Shown here piece by piece: positions 1 to 9,012 of a stretch of DNA of 64,000 bases; within the stretch, counting starts at the first letter, position 1, and every line of letters starts with the position of its first letter. Position numbers and translations under genes: made by a program. The DNA is from Aquibium oceanicum (GTDB taxonomy: Bacteria; Pseudomonadota; Alphaproteobacteria; Rhizobiales; Rhizobiaceae), in assembly GCF_001889605.1 (NCBI RefSeq), contig NZ_CP018171.1:2626501-2690500 (forward strand), given 5' to 3'. The notes below the pieces were generated by a model. That model searched no databases and was not told the origin of the DNA. It worked only from the letters and a program-made list of their open reading frames with translations.

Positions 1-1
1 C

Positions 2-274
2 AAGTTCGAGACCGAGGAAGAGGCCGTAGCGCTGGCCAACGACACCGAATACGGCCTTGCCTGCTATTTCTACACCTCTGACCTCGGCCGCGCCTTCCGG
101 GTCATGGAAGGTCTGAAATACGGCATGGTCGGCGTCAATGAGGGACTGATCACCACGCCCGAGGCGCCCTTCGGCGGGGTCAAGGAGAGCGGTCTCGGCC
201 GCGAGGGCGGGCACCAGGGCATCGAGGACTACCTCGACACAAAGTACGTCTGCATCGGCGGCCTCGGCCTCTAG
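2..274 (+). CDS. gabD: NAD(P)-dependent succinate-semialdehyde dehydrogenase, C-terminal part
   Basis: Only the last 90 codons are in the window; the gene enters from the left edge. The enzyme oxidises succinate semialdehyde to succinate in the GABA shunt. The visible part is the typical aldehyde dehydrogenase C-terminus: the VGVNEG strand, then [16 protein letters not shown] and the ending [14 protein letters not shown], which closely follows GabD proteins. The catalytic Cys and Glu lie outside the window. Downstream is a same-strand aldose epimerase 64 bp away. Another ALDH of the same subfamily (for example a glutarate- or malonate-semialdehyde enzyme) cannot be excluded from this fragment. 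Confidence 0.82.
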   Translation, partial: KFETEEEAVALANDTEYGLACYFYTSDLGRAFRVMEGLKYGMVGVNEGLITTPEAPFGGVKESGLGREGGHQGIEDYLDTKYVCIGGLGL

Positions 275-338
275 CCGGCAGCGAAACTGATCCAGGGCGA
301 CGCGCCGCAAGGCCGTGCCGGTTTGACGGGAGCGCCAT

Positions 339-1358
339 ATGGCGGATGCCGAGGAATTCGGGACGACGGCGGAAGGCGAAGCGGTCCATCGCCTCGAGAT
401 CAAGGGCGGCGGCCTGACGGCGCGCATCCTCACCTGGGGCGCCGTCGTGCAGGACCTGCGGCTGGCCGAGCACGACGCGCCACTGGTGCTCGGCTTCGAG
501 AGCTTCGAGGACTATCCCGCCTATTCGTCTTACTTCGGTGCGATCGCCGGCCGCTACGCCAATCGCATCTCGGGCGGCCGCTTCACCATCGAGGGGCAGC
601 GCTTCCAGACCGATACCAACTTTCTCGGCAAGCACACGCTGCACGGCGGATCCAAGAGCACGGGCAAGCGTGTCTGGAGGCTGGACAATCGCGGCTCCGA
701 CTTCGTTACCATGGCTTTGCGCGATCCCGATGGCTTCATGGGGTTTCCCGGAACGCTCGACATCCAGTGCACCTACCGCCTGAAACTGCCCGGCACGCTG
801 TCGGTCGAACTCAGCGCGATCACTGACCAGGCGACGCTCTGCAATCTCGCCCACCATTCCTATTTCAACTTGAACGACGGCGGGATGAACGACGTCCTGG
901 GTCACCGCATGATGATCCCCGCGCAGGCGTACCTGCCGGTGGACGGCGAACTGATCCCGACCGGCGTCGTGCAACCGGTCGAGGGAACGGCGTTCGACTT
1001 CCTGATGCCGCGGCCGATCGGTCTGCCCTTCGGCGGCAAGCACGTCGACTACGACCACAATTTCTGCCTATCGGCGTCGCGTGGCCCGCTCAAGCAGATG
1101 GCCTGGGCGCAAGGCACCAATTCGGGCGTGGAGATGGAAGTCTGGTCGACAGAGCCGGGCCTTCAGTTTTATGACGGCCACAAGGTGGCGCGCGAGAAGC
1201 CCGGCCTCGGAGGCCGCATCTACAAGGCCAATGCCGGCTTTGCCGTGGAGCCGCAGATCTGGCCGGATTCGCCGAACCGGTCCTATTTCCCGCAGGCGCT
1301 GCTGTGGCCGGGCGACCGCTACCGGCAGGTGACGGAGTATCGATTCAGACTGCCGTGA
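339..1358 (+). CDS. galM: Aldose 1-epimerase (mutarotase)
   Basis: Interconverts alpha and beta anomers of aldoses such as glucose and galactose in the cytoplasm. The 339-residue product has the usual family length and shows the catalytic histidine region AHHSYFNL (about residues 171-178) and the catalytic glutamate region AVEPQIWPDSPN near the C-terminus. GANRI/LHGG-like substrate elements are seen as GRYANRI and HTLHGG. The ATG at 339 is preceded by GGGAG at 328-332, six bases away, which fixes the start. Its 3' end overlaps the convergent sugar kinase by 14 bp. The kinase neighbour suggests a general sugar-acid or sugar catabolic role. Confidence 0.9.
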   Translation: MADAEEFGTTAEGEAVHRLEIKGGGLTARILTWGAVVQDLRLAEHDAPLVLGFESFEDYPAYSSYFGAIAGRYANRISGGRFTIEGQRFQTDTNFLGKHTLHGGSKSTGKRVWRLDNRGSDFVTMALRDPDGFMGFPGTLDIQCTYRLKLPGTLSVELSAITDQATLCNLAHHSYFNLNDGGMNDVLGHRMMIPAQAYLPVDGELIPTGVVQPVEGTAFDFLMPRPIGLPFGGKHVDYDHNFCLSASRGPLKQMAWAQGTNSGVEMEVWSTEPGLQFYDGHKVAREKPGLGGRIYKANAGFAVEPQIWPDSPNRSYFPQALLWPGDRYRQVTEYRFRLP

Positions 1359-2286
1359 GGGCGGCGCCAAACGCCTCGCGAAGGACAGCAACCGGCGCCA
1401 GCGCCCCGCGCACCTGCACGACAGCAGCCGCGACCCTGTGGGCGCGGCGCACCGCTTCCGCGGGCGCATCGCCGGCGAGGCGTGCTGCGAGGTATGCGCC
1501 GTTGAAGCTGTCGCCGGCGCCGGTGGTGTCGACCGGGTTCGGTACGTGGACCGCGTCGATGGTGTCCACCGCACCGGCCCAGACCGACAGGACGGGCTCG
1601 GATCCGTTCTTGACGACGATCTCGGCCACGCCGGCCTTGCGGATTCGTTCGGCGGATTCCTCCAACGTGACGTCGCCGTAGAGCGCCTGCTCGTCGGGAA
1701 AGGTCGGAAGCGCGATGTCGCAGTGAGTCAACGCCTCTGCCACCGCTTGCCGGGCCGCATCGACCGAACCCCAGAGACGGGGGCGGTAGTTCGGATCGAA
1801 GGCGATCTTCGCCCCGTCCCGGCGGGCAGCGGCGACTGCGGCGAGCAGCCGCCCGCGGTCATCCTCCTGGAGGATCGCCAGGGTGATGCCTGAAAAGTAG
1901 ATCAGCGCGCGTTCCTCCAGGCTGGCCGCGAGCGCGTCGGGATCGTCGGCGAGGCGCCGCGCCGCCGCGTCAGAGCGCCAGTACGTGAACGAGCGCTCCG
2001 CACCGTCGAGCGTGATGGCGTAGAGGCCCGGCCGCGCGCCGGGGATCACCGGGCTGGAAGCAATCCCGATGCCGTGATCGCGCAGGAAGGCGATCTGCCG
2101 GTCGGAAAACGGGTCGTCGCCGAAGGCCGAGACGTAGTCCGTCGGTTGCGCTTCTTCGCTGAGAGCGCGGATCGCCCAGAGCGTGTTGAACGTGTCTCCG
2201 GCAAAGCCCATGCGCCAGGTCTCTTCGCCCGCGCCCGAAAGTTCGAGCATGCATTCGCCGATCGATGCGACACCAGTTCCAGACAT
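1345..2286 (-). CDS. kdgK: PfkB-family sugar kinase, probable 2-dehydro-3-deoxygluconokinase
   Basis: Predicted to phosphorylate 2-keto-3-deoxygluconate with ATP. The 313-residue protein opens with the ribokinase/PfkB strand ASIGECMLEL, carries GFAGDTFNT around residue 28 and the C-terminal PfkB signature DTTGAGDSFNGAYLA, whose GAGD aspartate is the catalytic base. The GERSFTYWRS-like segment (AERSFTYWRSDAAAR) is characteristic of KDG kinases among PfkB members. The start at 2286 follows a strong GAGAGGAG ribosome site on the minus strand. It is convergent with galM and overlaps its end by 14 bp. Fructokinase or another PfkB sugar kinase is the alternative. Confidence 0.78.
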   Translation of the reverse strand: MSGTGVASIGECMLELSGAGEETWRMGFAGDTFNTLWAIRALSEEAQPTDYVSAFGDDPFSDRQIAFLRDHGIGIASSPVIPGARPGLYAITLDGAERSFTYWRSDAAARRLADDPDALAASLEERALIYFSGITLAILQEDDRGRLLAAVAAARRDGAKIAFDPNYRPRLWGSVDAARQAVAEALTHCDIALPTFPDEQALYGDVTLEESAERIRKAGVAEIVVKNGSEPVLSVWAGAVDTIDAVHVPNPVDTTGAGDSFNGAYLAARLAGDAPAEAVRRAHRVAAAVVQVRGALAPVAVLREAFGAALTAV

Positions 2287-2433
2287 GTGATCTCCTCTCC
2301 GGTAAGGTCGATCTATACCGGAAGCGCGCTCGGCGCGAGGGGATCGTGGTCACCGGAAATTCCGCTTGACCTTGCCGGGACTGGAAGGTCTAGCGGTTGG
2401 GTGGCGTGGTCGTTCGAACGGTGCCGCCACTCC

Positions 2434-2892
2434 ATGACGGGCCAATCGGGAATGTCGGGAATGCGGAAAACGATCTTCGTCGTGCTGGCACTCGTGGCGA
2501 TGGCCGCCGCCATCGGCGTCTACATGATGATACACATGTCGCCACCCGACGACCTTGACCTTTCCCGCTCCAAGGCGACTGCGAACGGCCTCTTCCAGGT
2601 GACGATCGCGCCAGAATCCGAACCCCTCCGGCAGGGCCCGCTGCACGCGTGGATTCTCACCGTCGAGACCCCGGACGGTGTGCCGGTCGAAGCGGCGGAG
2701 ATCGCCATCGACGGCGGCATGCCGCAGCATGGACATGGCCTGCCGACCAGCCCCGCCGTCACCGGCTCACTCGGCGACGGCCGGTATAGAATCGAGGGGG
2801 TGCGCTTCAACATGGGCGGATGGTGGGAACTGAAGTTCGCCATCGCCGCCGATGGGAGGATGGATGAGGTCGACTTCAACATCGTCCTCTAG
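2434..2892 (+). CDS. YtkA/FixH-like membrane-anchored periplasmic protein
   Basis: Small protein with one N-terminal transmembrane segment (TIFVVLALVAMAAAIGVYMM) followed by a roughly 110-residue periplasmic domain. The HAWILTVETPDGVPVEAAEIAIDG core, the GMPQHGHGLPTSP motif rich in Met and His, and the closing MGGWWELKFAI strand are features of the YtkA/FixH-like beta-sandwich family, which is often found near redox or metal proteins. Three in-frame ATGs (2434, 2452, 2461) compete and none has a strong Shine-Dalgarno; 2461 (MRKTIF) is also credible. Its 3' end overlaps the start of the di-heme peroxidase by 29 bp, so the two are surely co-expressed. A copper or oxidative-stress role is only inferred. 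Confidence 0.7.
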   Translation: MTGQSGMSGMRKTIFVVLALVAMAAAIGVYMMIHMSPPDDLDLSRSKATANGLFQVTIAPESEPLRQGPLHAWILTVETPDGVPVEAAEIAIDGGMPQHGHGLPTSPAVTGSLGDGRYRIEGVRFNMGGWWELKFAIAADGRMDEVDFNIVL

Positions 2893-4162
2893 AAAAGGGA
2901 AGACGCGGCGGGCGACGCTCCTTTCGGCGGCTGTCGTCCTTGCGCTCCTGCCGCTGGCCGGCTGCGAGCCGACCGCCTTTTCCGATGCCGAGAAGAAGCA
3001 GATCGCGTCCCTGTCGCTCGCCGCACTCCCGCCGCTTCCGCCCGATCCGTCTAACCGGGTCGCACAGGACCCGCGCGCGGCGGCGTTCGGGGAGGCGCTG
3101 TTCTTCGACACCGGCTTCAGCCCCAACGACGGCGTCGCCTGTGCCACCTGCCACGTCCCTGAGCGGCACTTCCAGGACGACCTGCCGCTCGCGCGGGGCA
3201 TCGGCCGCACCAACCGGCGTACCATGCCGCTTTCCGGTGTCGCGTGGAGCCCCTGGCAGTTCTGGGACGGGCGCGCCGACAGTCTCTGGGCACAGGCGCT
3301 CGGACCGATGGAGAACCCGGTCGAGCATGGCGGCAACCGCACGGCCTTCGTGCGCGCGGTAGCTCAAGAACACCGGGACGCCTACGAGGCGCTCTTTGGC
3401 CCGCTGCCCGACGTTGAAGGACTTCCGGAGAATGCGGGTCCTTTCGGCGGTCCGGAAGAGAAGCAGGCGTGGGATGCGCTGACGCCGGAGCGGCGGGACG
3501 CGGTGAACCGCGTCTTCTCCAATCTGGGCAAGGCGATCGCCGCCTTCGAGCGCACGCTCGCGCCCGAGCCGACGCGCTTCGACCGTTTCGCCGCGGCGGT
3601 TTCAGCCGGCGAGGAACCGGCGGGGGAGGCGGCTTTCGACGACCTCGAGCTGGAAGGGCTGAAGCTCTTCATTGGCAAGGCGAACTGCATCGACTGCCAC
3701 AACGGTCCGCGGCTGACCGACGACCATTTCCACAACACCGGCGTGCCGGCGGCGGACGGCCTGCCCGAGGATCGCGGCCGGGCGGGCGCCATCGCCACGC
3801 TGCTCGCCGATCCGTTCAACTGCCTCGGCTCCTACAGCGACGCGCAGCCGGATGAGTGCGGCGAGATCCGCTTCATGCTGCGCGAGGGCCACGAACTGGA
3901 GCGTGCCTTCAAGACGCCGTCGCTGCGTGGCGTCGCTGGGCGGCCGCCCTACATGCACTCAGGACAAATCGCGACGCTGGAAGAGGTGATCGACCACTAC
4001 AGCCGCGCGCCCGCGGCGCCGGTCGGCCATACCGAACTCGACCCCGTCGTGCTCACCGAGCGCGGCCGGCAGGCGCTGATCGCTTTCCTGAAGACACTGG
4101 ATCCGGTGTCTGGGGAGGGGTCGGTAGAGGCTGGGACGAACGGGAGCGCCGGTCCGTCTTGA
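2864..4162 (+). CDS. Di-heme cytochrome c peroxidase family lipoprotein (MauG/CcpA-like)
   Basis: Predicted periplasmic, lipid-anchored di-heme c-type protein that reduces hydrogen peroxide or performs MauG-like oxidation. The N-terminus is basic then hydrophobic and ends in the lipobox LAGC, with Cys34 as the acylated residue. Two CxxCH heme attachment sites are present, CATCHVP near residue 100 and CIDCHNGP near residue 270, as in bacterial CCPs. The ATG at 2864 is chosen over 2852 because GGGAGGA at 2855-2860 is ideally placed before it. The gene overlaps the YtkA-like gene upstream by 29 bp. It could equally be a MauG-type tryptophan-modifying enzyme; no substrate protein is visible here. 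Confidence 0.85.
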   Translation: MRSTSTSSSRKGKTRRATLLSAAVVLALLPLAGCEPTAFSDAEKKQIASLSLAALPPLPPDPSNRVAQDPRAAAFGEALFFDTGFSPNDGVACATCHVPERHFQDDLPLARGIGRTNRRTMPLSGVAWSPWQFWDGRADSLWAQALGPMENPVEHGGNRTAFVRAVAQEHRDAYEALFGPLPDVEGLPENAGPFGGPEEKQAWDALTPERRDAVNRVFSNLGKAIAAFERTLAPEPTRFDRFAAAVSAGEEPAGEAAFDDLELEGLKLFIGKANCIDCHNGPRLTDDHFHNTGVPAADGLPEDRGRAGAIATLLADPFNCLGSYSDAQPDECGEIRFMLREGHELERAFKTPSLRGVAGRPPYMHSGQIATLEEVIDHYSRAPAAPVGHTELDPVVLTERGRQALIAFLKTLDPVSGEGSVEAGTNGSAGPS

Positions 4163-4205
4163 TTCTCCGCAAGGGCGGTGTCGTGCAATCCTGATAGGAG
4201 CGGGC

Positions 4206-4637
4206 ATGCTGGTGAACCTCGCGCTCGGCGCCTTCGTCATCTCCCTCACCGTGGTGATCCACACCTGGGGGCTCATCGCCATCACGCACGTGATGGCGCA
4301 GCTGACCGCCCGCTTTCGTACCAGGGGCAGGCGAAGCCGCATCCTGGCGATGGTGTCGACCGTGATCGGCATCTTCTGCGTCATGACCGTCGAGGTGTGG
4401 CTCTGGGCCGCGTTCCACTACGGGCTGGGCGTGGTCGGCGACTTCGAGACGGCGCTCTACTTTTCGACCGTCTCCTTCTCGACGCTCGGCTACGGCGACG
4501 TTATCCCGGCGCAGGAGTGGCGGCTCTTCGCGGCACTTGAGGGCGTCGACGGATTCCTGCTCATCGGCTGGTCGACGGCTTACCTGATCGCGGCCGGCAT
4601 CCGCGTCGGGCCGTTCCGGACCGGCGAGCATTTTTGA
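4206..4637 (+). CDS. Two-transmembrane potassium channel-like protein (Ion_trans_2)
   Basis: A 143-residue integral membrane protein with hydrophobic segments at about residues 3-30, 48-72 and 108-132 and a pore loop FSTVSFSTLGYGDVIP at about residues 87-102. The TLGYGD sequence is the potassium selectivity filter. There is no cytoplasmic RCK/TrkA domain, so gating cannot be inferred. Family members are about this length and are common, poorly studied inner-membrane proteins. It starts 43 bp after the cytochrome peroxidase gene on the same strand, with GATAGGAGCGGGC as a plausible ribosome site, and its 3' end meets the convergent Lrp regulator gene. Confidence 0.82.
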   Translation: MLVNLALGAFVISLTVVIHTWGLIAITHVMAQLTARFRTRGRRSRILAMVSTVIGIFCVMTVEVWLWAAFHYGLGVVGDFETALYFSTVSFSTLGYGDVIPAQEWRLFAALEGVDGFLLIGWSTAYLIAAGIRVGPFRTGEHF

Positions 4638-4644
4638 CGCGGTG

Positions 4645-5118
4645 TCAGCGGCTCGCGCGCGGCCAACTGTCCTTCACCGTCTCCATGGCGACGTAGGTGG
4701 AGGTCTGGGAGACGTGCGGCAGCGCCGAGATCTTTTCGCCGAGCACCCAGCGGTAGCTCGCAATGTCGGTCGTGCGCACCTTCAACAGATAGTCGAAGCT
4801 CGACGCGATCATATGGCACTGCTCGACCTCGGGCACCGCAAGCACAGCCCGGTTGAAGGCATCGAGCGCGGCCGATCGCGTGTCCGACAGCTTCACCTGC
4901 ACGAAGGCGACATGGCCTTCGCCCATCCTCTCACGATCGACCATGGCGGCATAGCCGCGGATATAGCCCTCCGCCTCCAGCCGTTTCACCCGCGCCTGCA
5001 CCGGCGTCTTGGACAACCCGACCTTCGAAGCCACCTCGGACATCGACAAGCGCCCTTCGCGCGAGAGCGCGGCGAGGATGTTCCGGTCGATGCGGTCCAG
5101 ACGATCTACCAATGCCAT
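4645..5118 (-). CDS. putR: Lrp/AsnC family transcriptional regulator of proline catabolism
   Basis: A 157-residue regulator with an N-terminal winged helix-turn-helix (DRIDRNILAALSREGRLSMSEVASKVGLSKTPV region, residues about 6-40) and a C-terminal RAM ligand-binding domain (GHVAFVQVKL through SYRWVLGEKISALP). Rhizobial PutR proteins of this type activate putA in the presence of proline. It is divergent from putA with a 178-bp shared promoter region, the classic arrangement. The methionine at 5118 (MALVDRLDRID) matches Lrp family N-termini; longer upstream extensions do not. The putA gene here lacks the N-terminal ribbon-helix-helix repressor domain seen in enteric PutA, which fits control by this separate regulator. 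Confidence 0.85.
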   Translation of the reverse strand: MALVDRLDRIDRNILAALSREGRLSMSEVASKVGLSKTPVQARVKRLEAEGYIRGYAAMVDRERMGEGHVAFVQVKLSDTRSAALDAFNRAVLAVPEVEQCHMIASSFDYLLKVRTTDIASYRWVLGEKISALPHVSQTSTYVAMETVKDSWPRASR

Positions 5119-5296
5119 GATCCTAATCCATATGACCCAACACTCATTGCAGTTTTGGCACGTCCGGCGCGTCACTGGCAACCATGCGGTCCGAGCGCAC
5201 GGCCCGGACTGTGATAATCAGGAATGCGAGGCGCCACGGCTTGACCCCATCGGCCACGCCGCGCCTAATCGGTGTCGTTCCTGCAAGGATTTCGCC
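5119..5296. promoter_or_regulatory. Divergent putR-putA promoter region
   Basis: This 178-bp spacer separates the divergent Lrp-type regulator and putA and must hold both promoters and the regulator's sites. The putA ribosome site GCAAGGA lies at 5283-5289. I could not identify a convincing symmetric Lrp operator by eye. A TGGCACG word at 5156-5162 resembles a sigma-54 -24 element but the -12 part is poor. Confidence 0.6.
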
Positions 5297-8200
5297 ATGC
5301 CGTCACTTGCCAGCCTCCGCGATGCGATCCGGGCCAACTACCTGCCCGATGAAGACGAAACGCTTCGTCGCCTCGTCGCCGAGGCGAACCTCTCCGGCGA
5401 CGAACGGGCGCAGATCTCCGCGCGCGCAGAAGGCCTGGTGCGGACCGTGCGCAAGTCGACCGACCCGCACCTGATGGAGGTGTTCCTGTCGGAATACGGG
5501 CTGTCGACACAGGAAGGCGTGGCGCTGATGTGCCTGGCGGAGGCGCTTCTGCGGGTGCCGGACGCGGAGACCATGGACGACCTGATCCGCGACAAGATCT
5601 CGCCGCACGACTGGTCGGCGCATTCGGGCGAATCCACCTCGATCTTCGTCAACGCCTCGACATGGGCGCTGATGCTCACGGGACGGGTGCTGGAGGAGGG
5701 GCAGGGCGGAATCGAGGGCACGCTCAGGGGTATGGTGCGGCGTCTCGGCGAGCCGGTGATCCGAACCGCAGTGTCGGCCGCCATGCGCGAAATGGGTGAG
5801 CAGTTCGTGCTCGGGCGCACCATTCCCGAGGCGGTGAAGCGCGGGCGGCCCTATACCCAGAAGGGCTATCTCTATTCCTACGACATGCTCGGCGAGGCGG
5901 CTCGCACCGAGGCCGACGCCCGGCGCTACCACCGCGCCTACGCCGACGCCATCTCGTCGCTGGATGCCGGTGCGACCAGCACGAACATACGCCGCAACTC
6001 CGGCATTTCGGTCAAGCTCTCGGCGCTGCATCCGCGCTACGAGTTCACGCAGAAGGAGCGCATGATGCCGGTCATGGTCGACCGGCTGCTGTCGCTGGCG
6101 ATCGCCGCCCGTCACGCCCGCATGGGGCTCAACATCGACGCCGAGGAGGCCGACCGGCTGGACGTCTCACTCGACGTGATCGAGCGCGCGCTGGCCGAGC
6201 CGGAACTGCGGGACTGGGACGGCTTCGGCGTGGTGGTGCAGGCCTACGGGCCGCGCGCGCCCTTCGTGATAGACTGGCTACACGAACTGGCGCGGCGGCT
6301 CGACCGCAACATCATGGTGCGGCTGGTCAAGGGCGCCTACTGGGATTCCGAGATCAAGCGCGCACAGGCGATGGGGCTGTCGGGCTATCCGGTCTTTACC
6401 CGCAAGCCCAATACCGACGTCTCCTACCTCGCCTGCGCGAAGAAGCTGCTCGGCATGACCGACCGCATCTATCCGCAGTTCGCCACTCACAATGCCCACA
6501 CCGTCTCGGCGATCCTGGAGATGGCGGCGGACCGCGACAGCTTCGAGTTCCAGCGCCTGCACGGGATGGGGGAGGCGCTGCACGAGGCGGTGCGCAAGGC
6601 CGAAGGGACGCGCTGCCGCATCTATGCCCCCGTCGGCGCGCATTCCGACCTGCTAGCCTATCTCGTACGGCGGCTGCTGGAAAACGGCGCCAACTCCTCC
6701 TTCGTGCACCAGATCGTCGACGAGGACGTCGGCGCCGACGAGATCGCGCGCGATCCGTTCGAGGTCGTCGAAAAACAGGGCAAGGCGCACAACCCGGCGA
6801 TTCCCTTGCCGTCGCAGATCTTCGGCCGCGACCGCAAGGCGGCGAAGGGCTGGGATATCACCGATCCGGTGACGATCGCGCGGCTGGAGAAGGAGCGCTC
6901 CCCGTTTGAGGCCGGGCAGCCGTGGAAATCAGGTCCGACAACGGGAGCGGTCTCCGGCGAGGAGCGCCCGGTTCTCAACCCGGCACGCCCGGGCGAGACG
7001 GTCGGCACCGTCGTGGAAGCGAACGCGGAGACTGCGACGGCGGCGGTGGCTATCGGCAAGGCGGCGCAGCCGGACTGGGCCGCAGTTCCGGTCGCCGAAC
7101 GCGCGGACATCCTGCTCCGCGCCGCCGACCTCTACGAGGAGAACGCGGCGGAGTTCTTCGCGCTTTGCACCCGCGAGGCGGGCAAGACGCTGGCCGACGG
7201 CATCGCCGAGGTGCGCGAGGCGGTGGACTTCCTGCGATACTACGCGGCCGAAGCCGAGAAGGTCGAGACCGGAACGCAGGCGCGCGGCGTGATCGTGTGC
7301 ATTTCGCCCTGGAATTTTCCGCTCGCCATCTTTACCGGCCAGATCGCGGCGGCGTTGGTCACCGGCAATGCCGTGATCGCCAAGCCGGCAGAGCAGACGC
7401 CGCTGATCGCCGCGCGCGCCGTCGCGCTAATGCATGAAGCCGGTATCCCGGTCGAGGTGCTGCAGCTTCTGCCCGGTGACGGGCCGTCTGTCGGCGCGCC
7501 GCTGGTCGCTCACCCAGACATCGCCGGCGTGTGCTTTACCGGTTCGACTGCCGTGGCAAAGGGAATCGAGCGGCAAATGGCGCAGTCAGCCGCACCGGAT
7601 GCGATGCTGATCGCCGAGACCGGCGGGCTCAACGCCATGGTGGTTGATTCCACCGCGCTGCCCGAGCAGGCGGTGCGCGACATCCTTGCCTCCGCGTTCC
7701 AGAGCGCCGGCCAGCGCTGCTCGGCGCTCAGAATCCTCTACGTGCAAAAGGACGTCGAGCGGAAGGTAGTCGAGATGCTGCGCGGCGCCATGGAGGCGCT
7801 GGTCGTCGGCGATCCGCGCACGCTTTCGACCGATGTTGGCCCGGTGATCGACGAGGAGGCGCAGGCTTCGATCCGCGCCTACTGCGAGGAGATGGAAGCC
7901 AAGGGCAAGCTGATCGCGAAGCTCGATGCGCCGGCTGACGGCCGCTTCGTCGCGCCGCACATCTTCCGCGTGTCGGGCATCGGCGAACTGGAGCGCGAGG
8001 TGTTCGGCCCGGTGCTGCACGTCGCCACCTTCGAGGCCGACGAGATCGACCGCGTGATCGCCGCCATCAACATGAAGGGCTACGGCCTGACCTTCGGGCT
8101 GCACACGCGCATCGAGGCGCGGGTGCAGCACTTCGTCGACGGCGTGCATGCCGGCAATCTCTACGTCAACCGCAACCAGATCGGCGCTGTCGTCGGCTCG

Positions 8201-8905
8201 CAGCCCTTCGGCGGCGAAGGCCTGTCGGGCACGGGCCCTAAGGCCGGCGGACCGCACTATCTGCGCCGTTTCCGCCGGTCCGCGCAGCGCCGGTCGTCGG
8301 CGGGCGAAGGCGAAACGGTGACTGCGGCGATGATCGCCGAGCATTTTCCCGACAACCAGCGCGGCGGCTGGGCGACGCGGGCCGATCGGGTCGGTGCGCT
8401 GCGCAAGCTGTTGCGGGGGAAGGCCGCGGATGCCGTCTCGGCAGCTGCGGGGCTGGACGCCGGACCCTACGACCTGCCGGGGCCGACCGGTGAGGCCAAC
8501 ACCTTGATGCTCGTCCCGCGCGGCCGCGTGCTCTGCCTCGGGCCGGATCCGGACCTTATCTTGATGCAGGCGGTGCAGGCGCTGGCCATCGGCAACGCGG
8601 TGCTGGCCGTAGCGCCCGGCGCGTCGGCCGCGTTGCAACCGCTCATGTCGAAAGGCCTACCGGTCGCCGCGCTGGACGGCATCGTGGAGCCCGGGAAACT
8701 CACGGATATCGACGTGGACGCCGTCGCCTGCGCGGCGGAAGAGGAGCACCAGCGCACCCTGCGCGCAGCACTCGCCGCGCGAGAAGGTCCCATCGTGCCG
8801 CTGATCTCCGAAACGCTGTCACCAGCCGCCTACGCGCACGAGCGGGCCGTCTGCGTCGACACGACGGCGGCGGGCGGGAATGCGAGCCTGCTGGCTGCGG
8901 CGTAA
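5297..8905 (+). CDS. putA: Bifunctional proline dehydrogenase / L-glutamate gamma-semialdehyde dehydrogenase
   Basis: Converts proline to glutamate in two steps: FAD-dependent proline dehydrogenase feeding electrons to quinone, then NAD-dependent P5C dehydrogenase. The 1202-residue protein has a PutA N-terminal arm (residues about 1-110), the PRODH barrel (about 170-470, with SVKLSALHPRYE and RLVKGAYWDSEIKRAQ), an ALDH domain (about 540-1000, with PWNFPLAIFTGQ, ETGGLNAMV and catalytic cysteine in SAGQRCSALR), and a C-terminal PutA extension. It lacks an N-terminal ribbon-helix-helix DNA-binding domain. ATG 5297 is set by GCAAGGA eight bases upstream; further upstream in-frame extension runs into the regulator gene and is not conserved. 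Confidence 0.96.
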   Translation: MPSLASLRDAIRANYLPDEDETLRRLVAEANLSGDERAQISARAEGLVRTVRKSTDPHLMEVFLSEYGLSTQEGVALMCLAEALLRVPDAETMDDLIRDKISPHDWSAHSGESTSIFVNASTWALMLTGRVLEEGQGGIEGTLRGMVRRLGEPVIRTAVSAAMREMGEQFVLGRTIPEAVKRGRPYTQKGYLYSYDMLGEAARTEADARRYHRAYADAISSLDAGATSTNIRRNSGISVKLSALHPRYEFTQKERMMPVMVDRLLSLAIAARHARMGLNIDAEEADRLDVSLDVIERALAEPELRDWDGFGVVVQAYGPRAPFVIDWLHELARRLDRNIMVRLVKGAYWDSEIKRAQAMGLSGYPVFTRKPNTDVSYLACAKKLLGMTDRIYPQFATHNAHTVSAILEMAADRDSFEFQRLHGMGEALHEAVRKAEGTRCRIYAPVGAHSDLLAYLVRRLLENGANSSFVHQIVDEDVGADEIARDPFEVVEKQGKAHNPAIPLPSQIFGRDRKAAKGWDITDPVTIARLEKERSPFEAGQPWKSGPTTGAVSGEERPVLNPARPGETVGTVVEANAETATAAVAIGKAAQPDWAAVPVAERADILLRAADLYEENAAEFFALCTREAGKTLADGIAEVREAVDFLRYYAAEAEKVETGTQARGVIVCISPWNFPLAIFTGQIAAALVTGNAVIAKPAEQTPLIAARAVALMHEAGIPVEVLQLLPGDGPSVGAPLVAHPDIAGVCFTGSTAVAKGIERQMAQSAAPDAMLIAETGGLNAMVVDSTALPEQAVRDILASAFQSAGQRCSALRILYVQKDVERKVVEMLRGAMEALVVGDPRTLSTDVGPVIDEEAQASIRAYCEEMEAKGKLIAKLDAPADGRFVAPHIFRVSGIGELEREVFGPVLHVATFEADEIDRVIAAINMKGYGLTFGLHTRIEARVQHFVDGVHAGNLYVNRNQIGAVVGSQPFGGEGLSGTGPKAGGPHYLRRFRRSAQRRSSAGEGETVTAAMIAEHFPDNQRGGWATRADRVGALRKLLRGKAADAVSAAAGLDAGPYDLPGPTGEANTLMLVPRGRVLCLGPDPDLILMQAVQALAIGNAVLAVAPGASAALQPLMSKGLPVAALDGIVEPGKLTDIDVDAVACAAEEEHQRTLRAALAAREGPIVPLISETLSPAAYAHERAVCVDTTAAGGNASLLAAA

Positions 8906-9012
8906 TGCGCGGGTCGACATGCCGAACCAGTGGACGACCGATATGAGCGGGATGGCGAACGTCTGGTGTCATTTTCAGCCATGAAACCTGCCTCTGGCAA
9001 ATCCGTAGCCGT

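Noticed and set aside
5156-5171. Sigma-54-like TGGCACG before putA
   Set aside because: The -24 half is perfect, but the -12 half reads GCGC instead of TTGC, and Lrp-regulated putA promoters normally use sigma-70.
5009-5296. N-terminal extension of putA to 5009
   Set aside because: It would overlap the divergent regulator gene and is not like PutA; the ribosome site at 5283-5289 supports ATG 5297.
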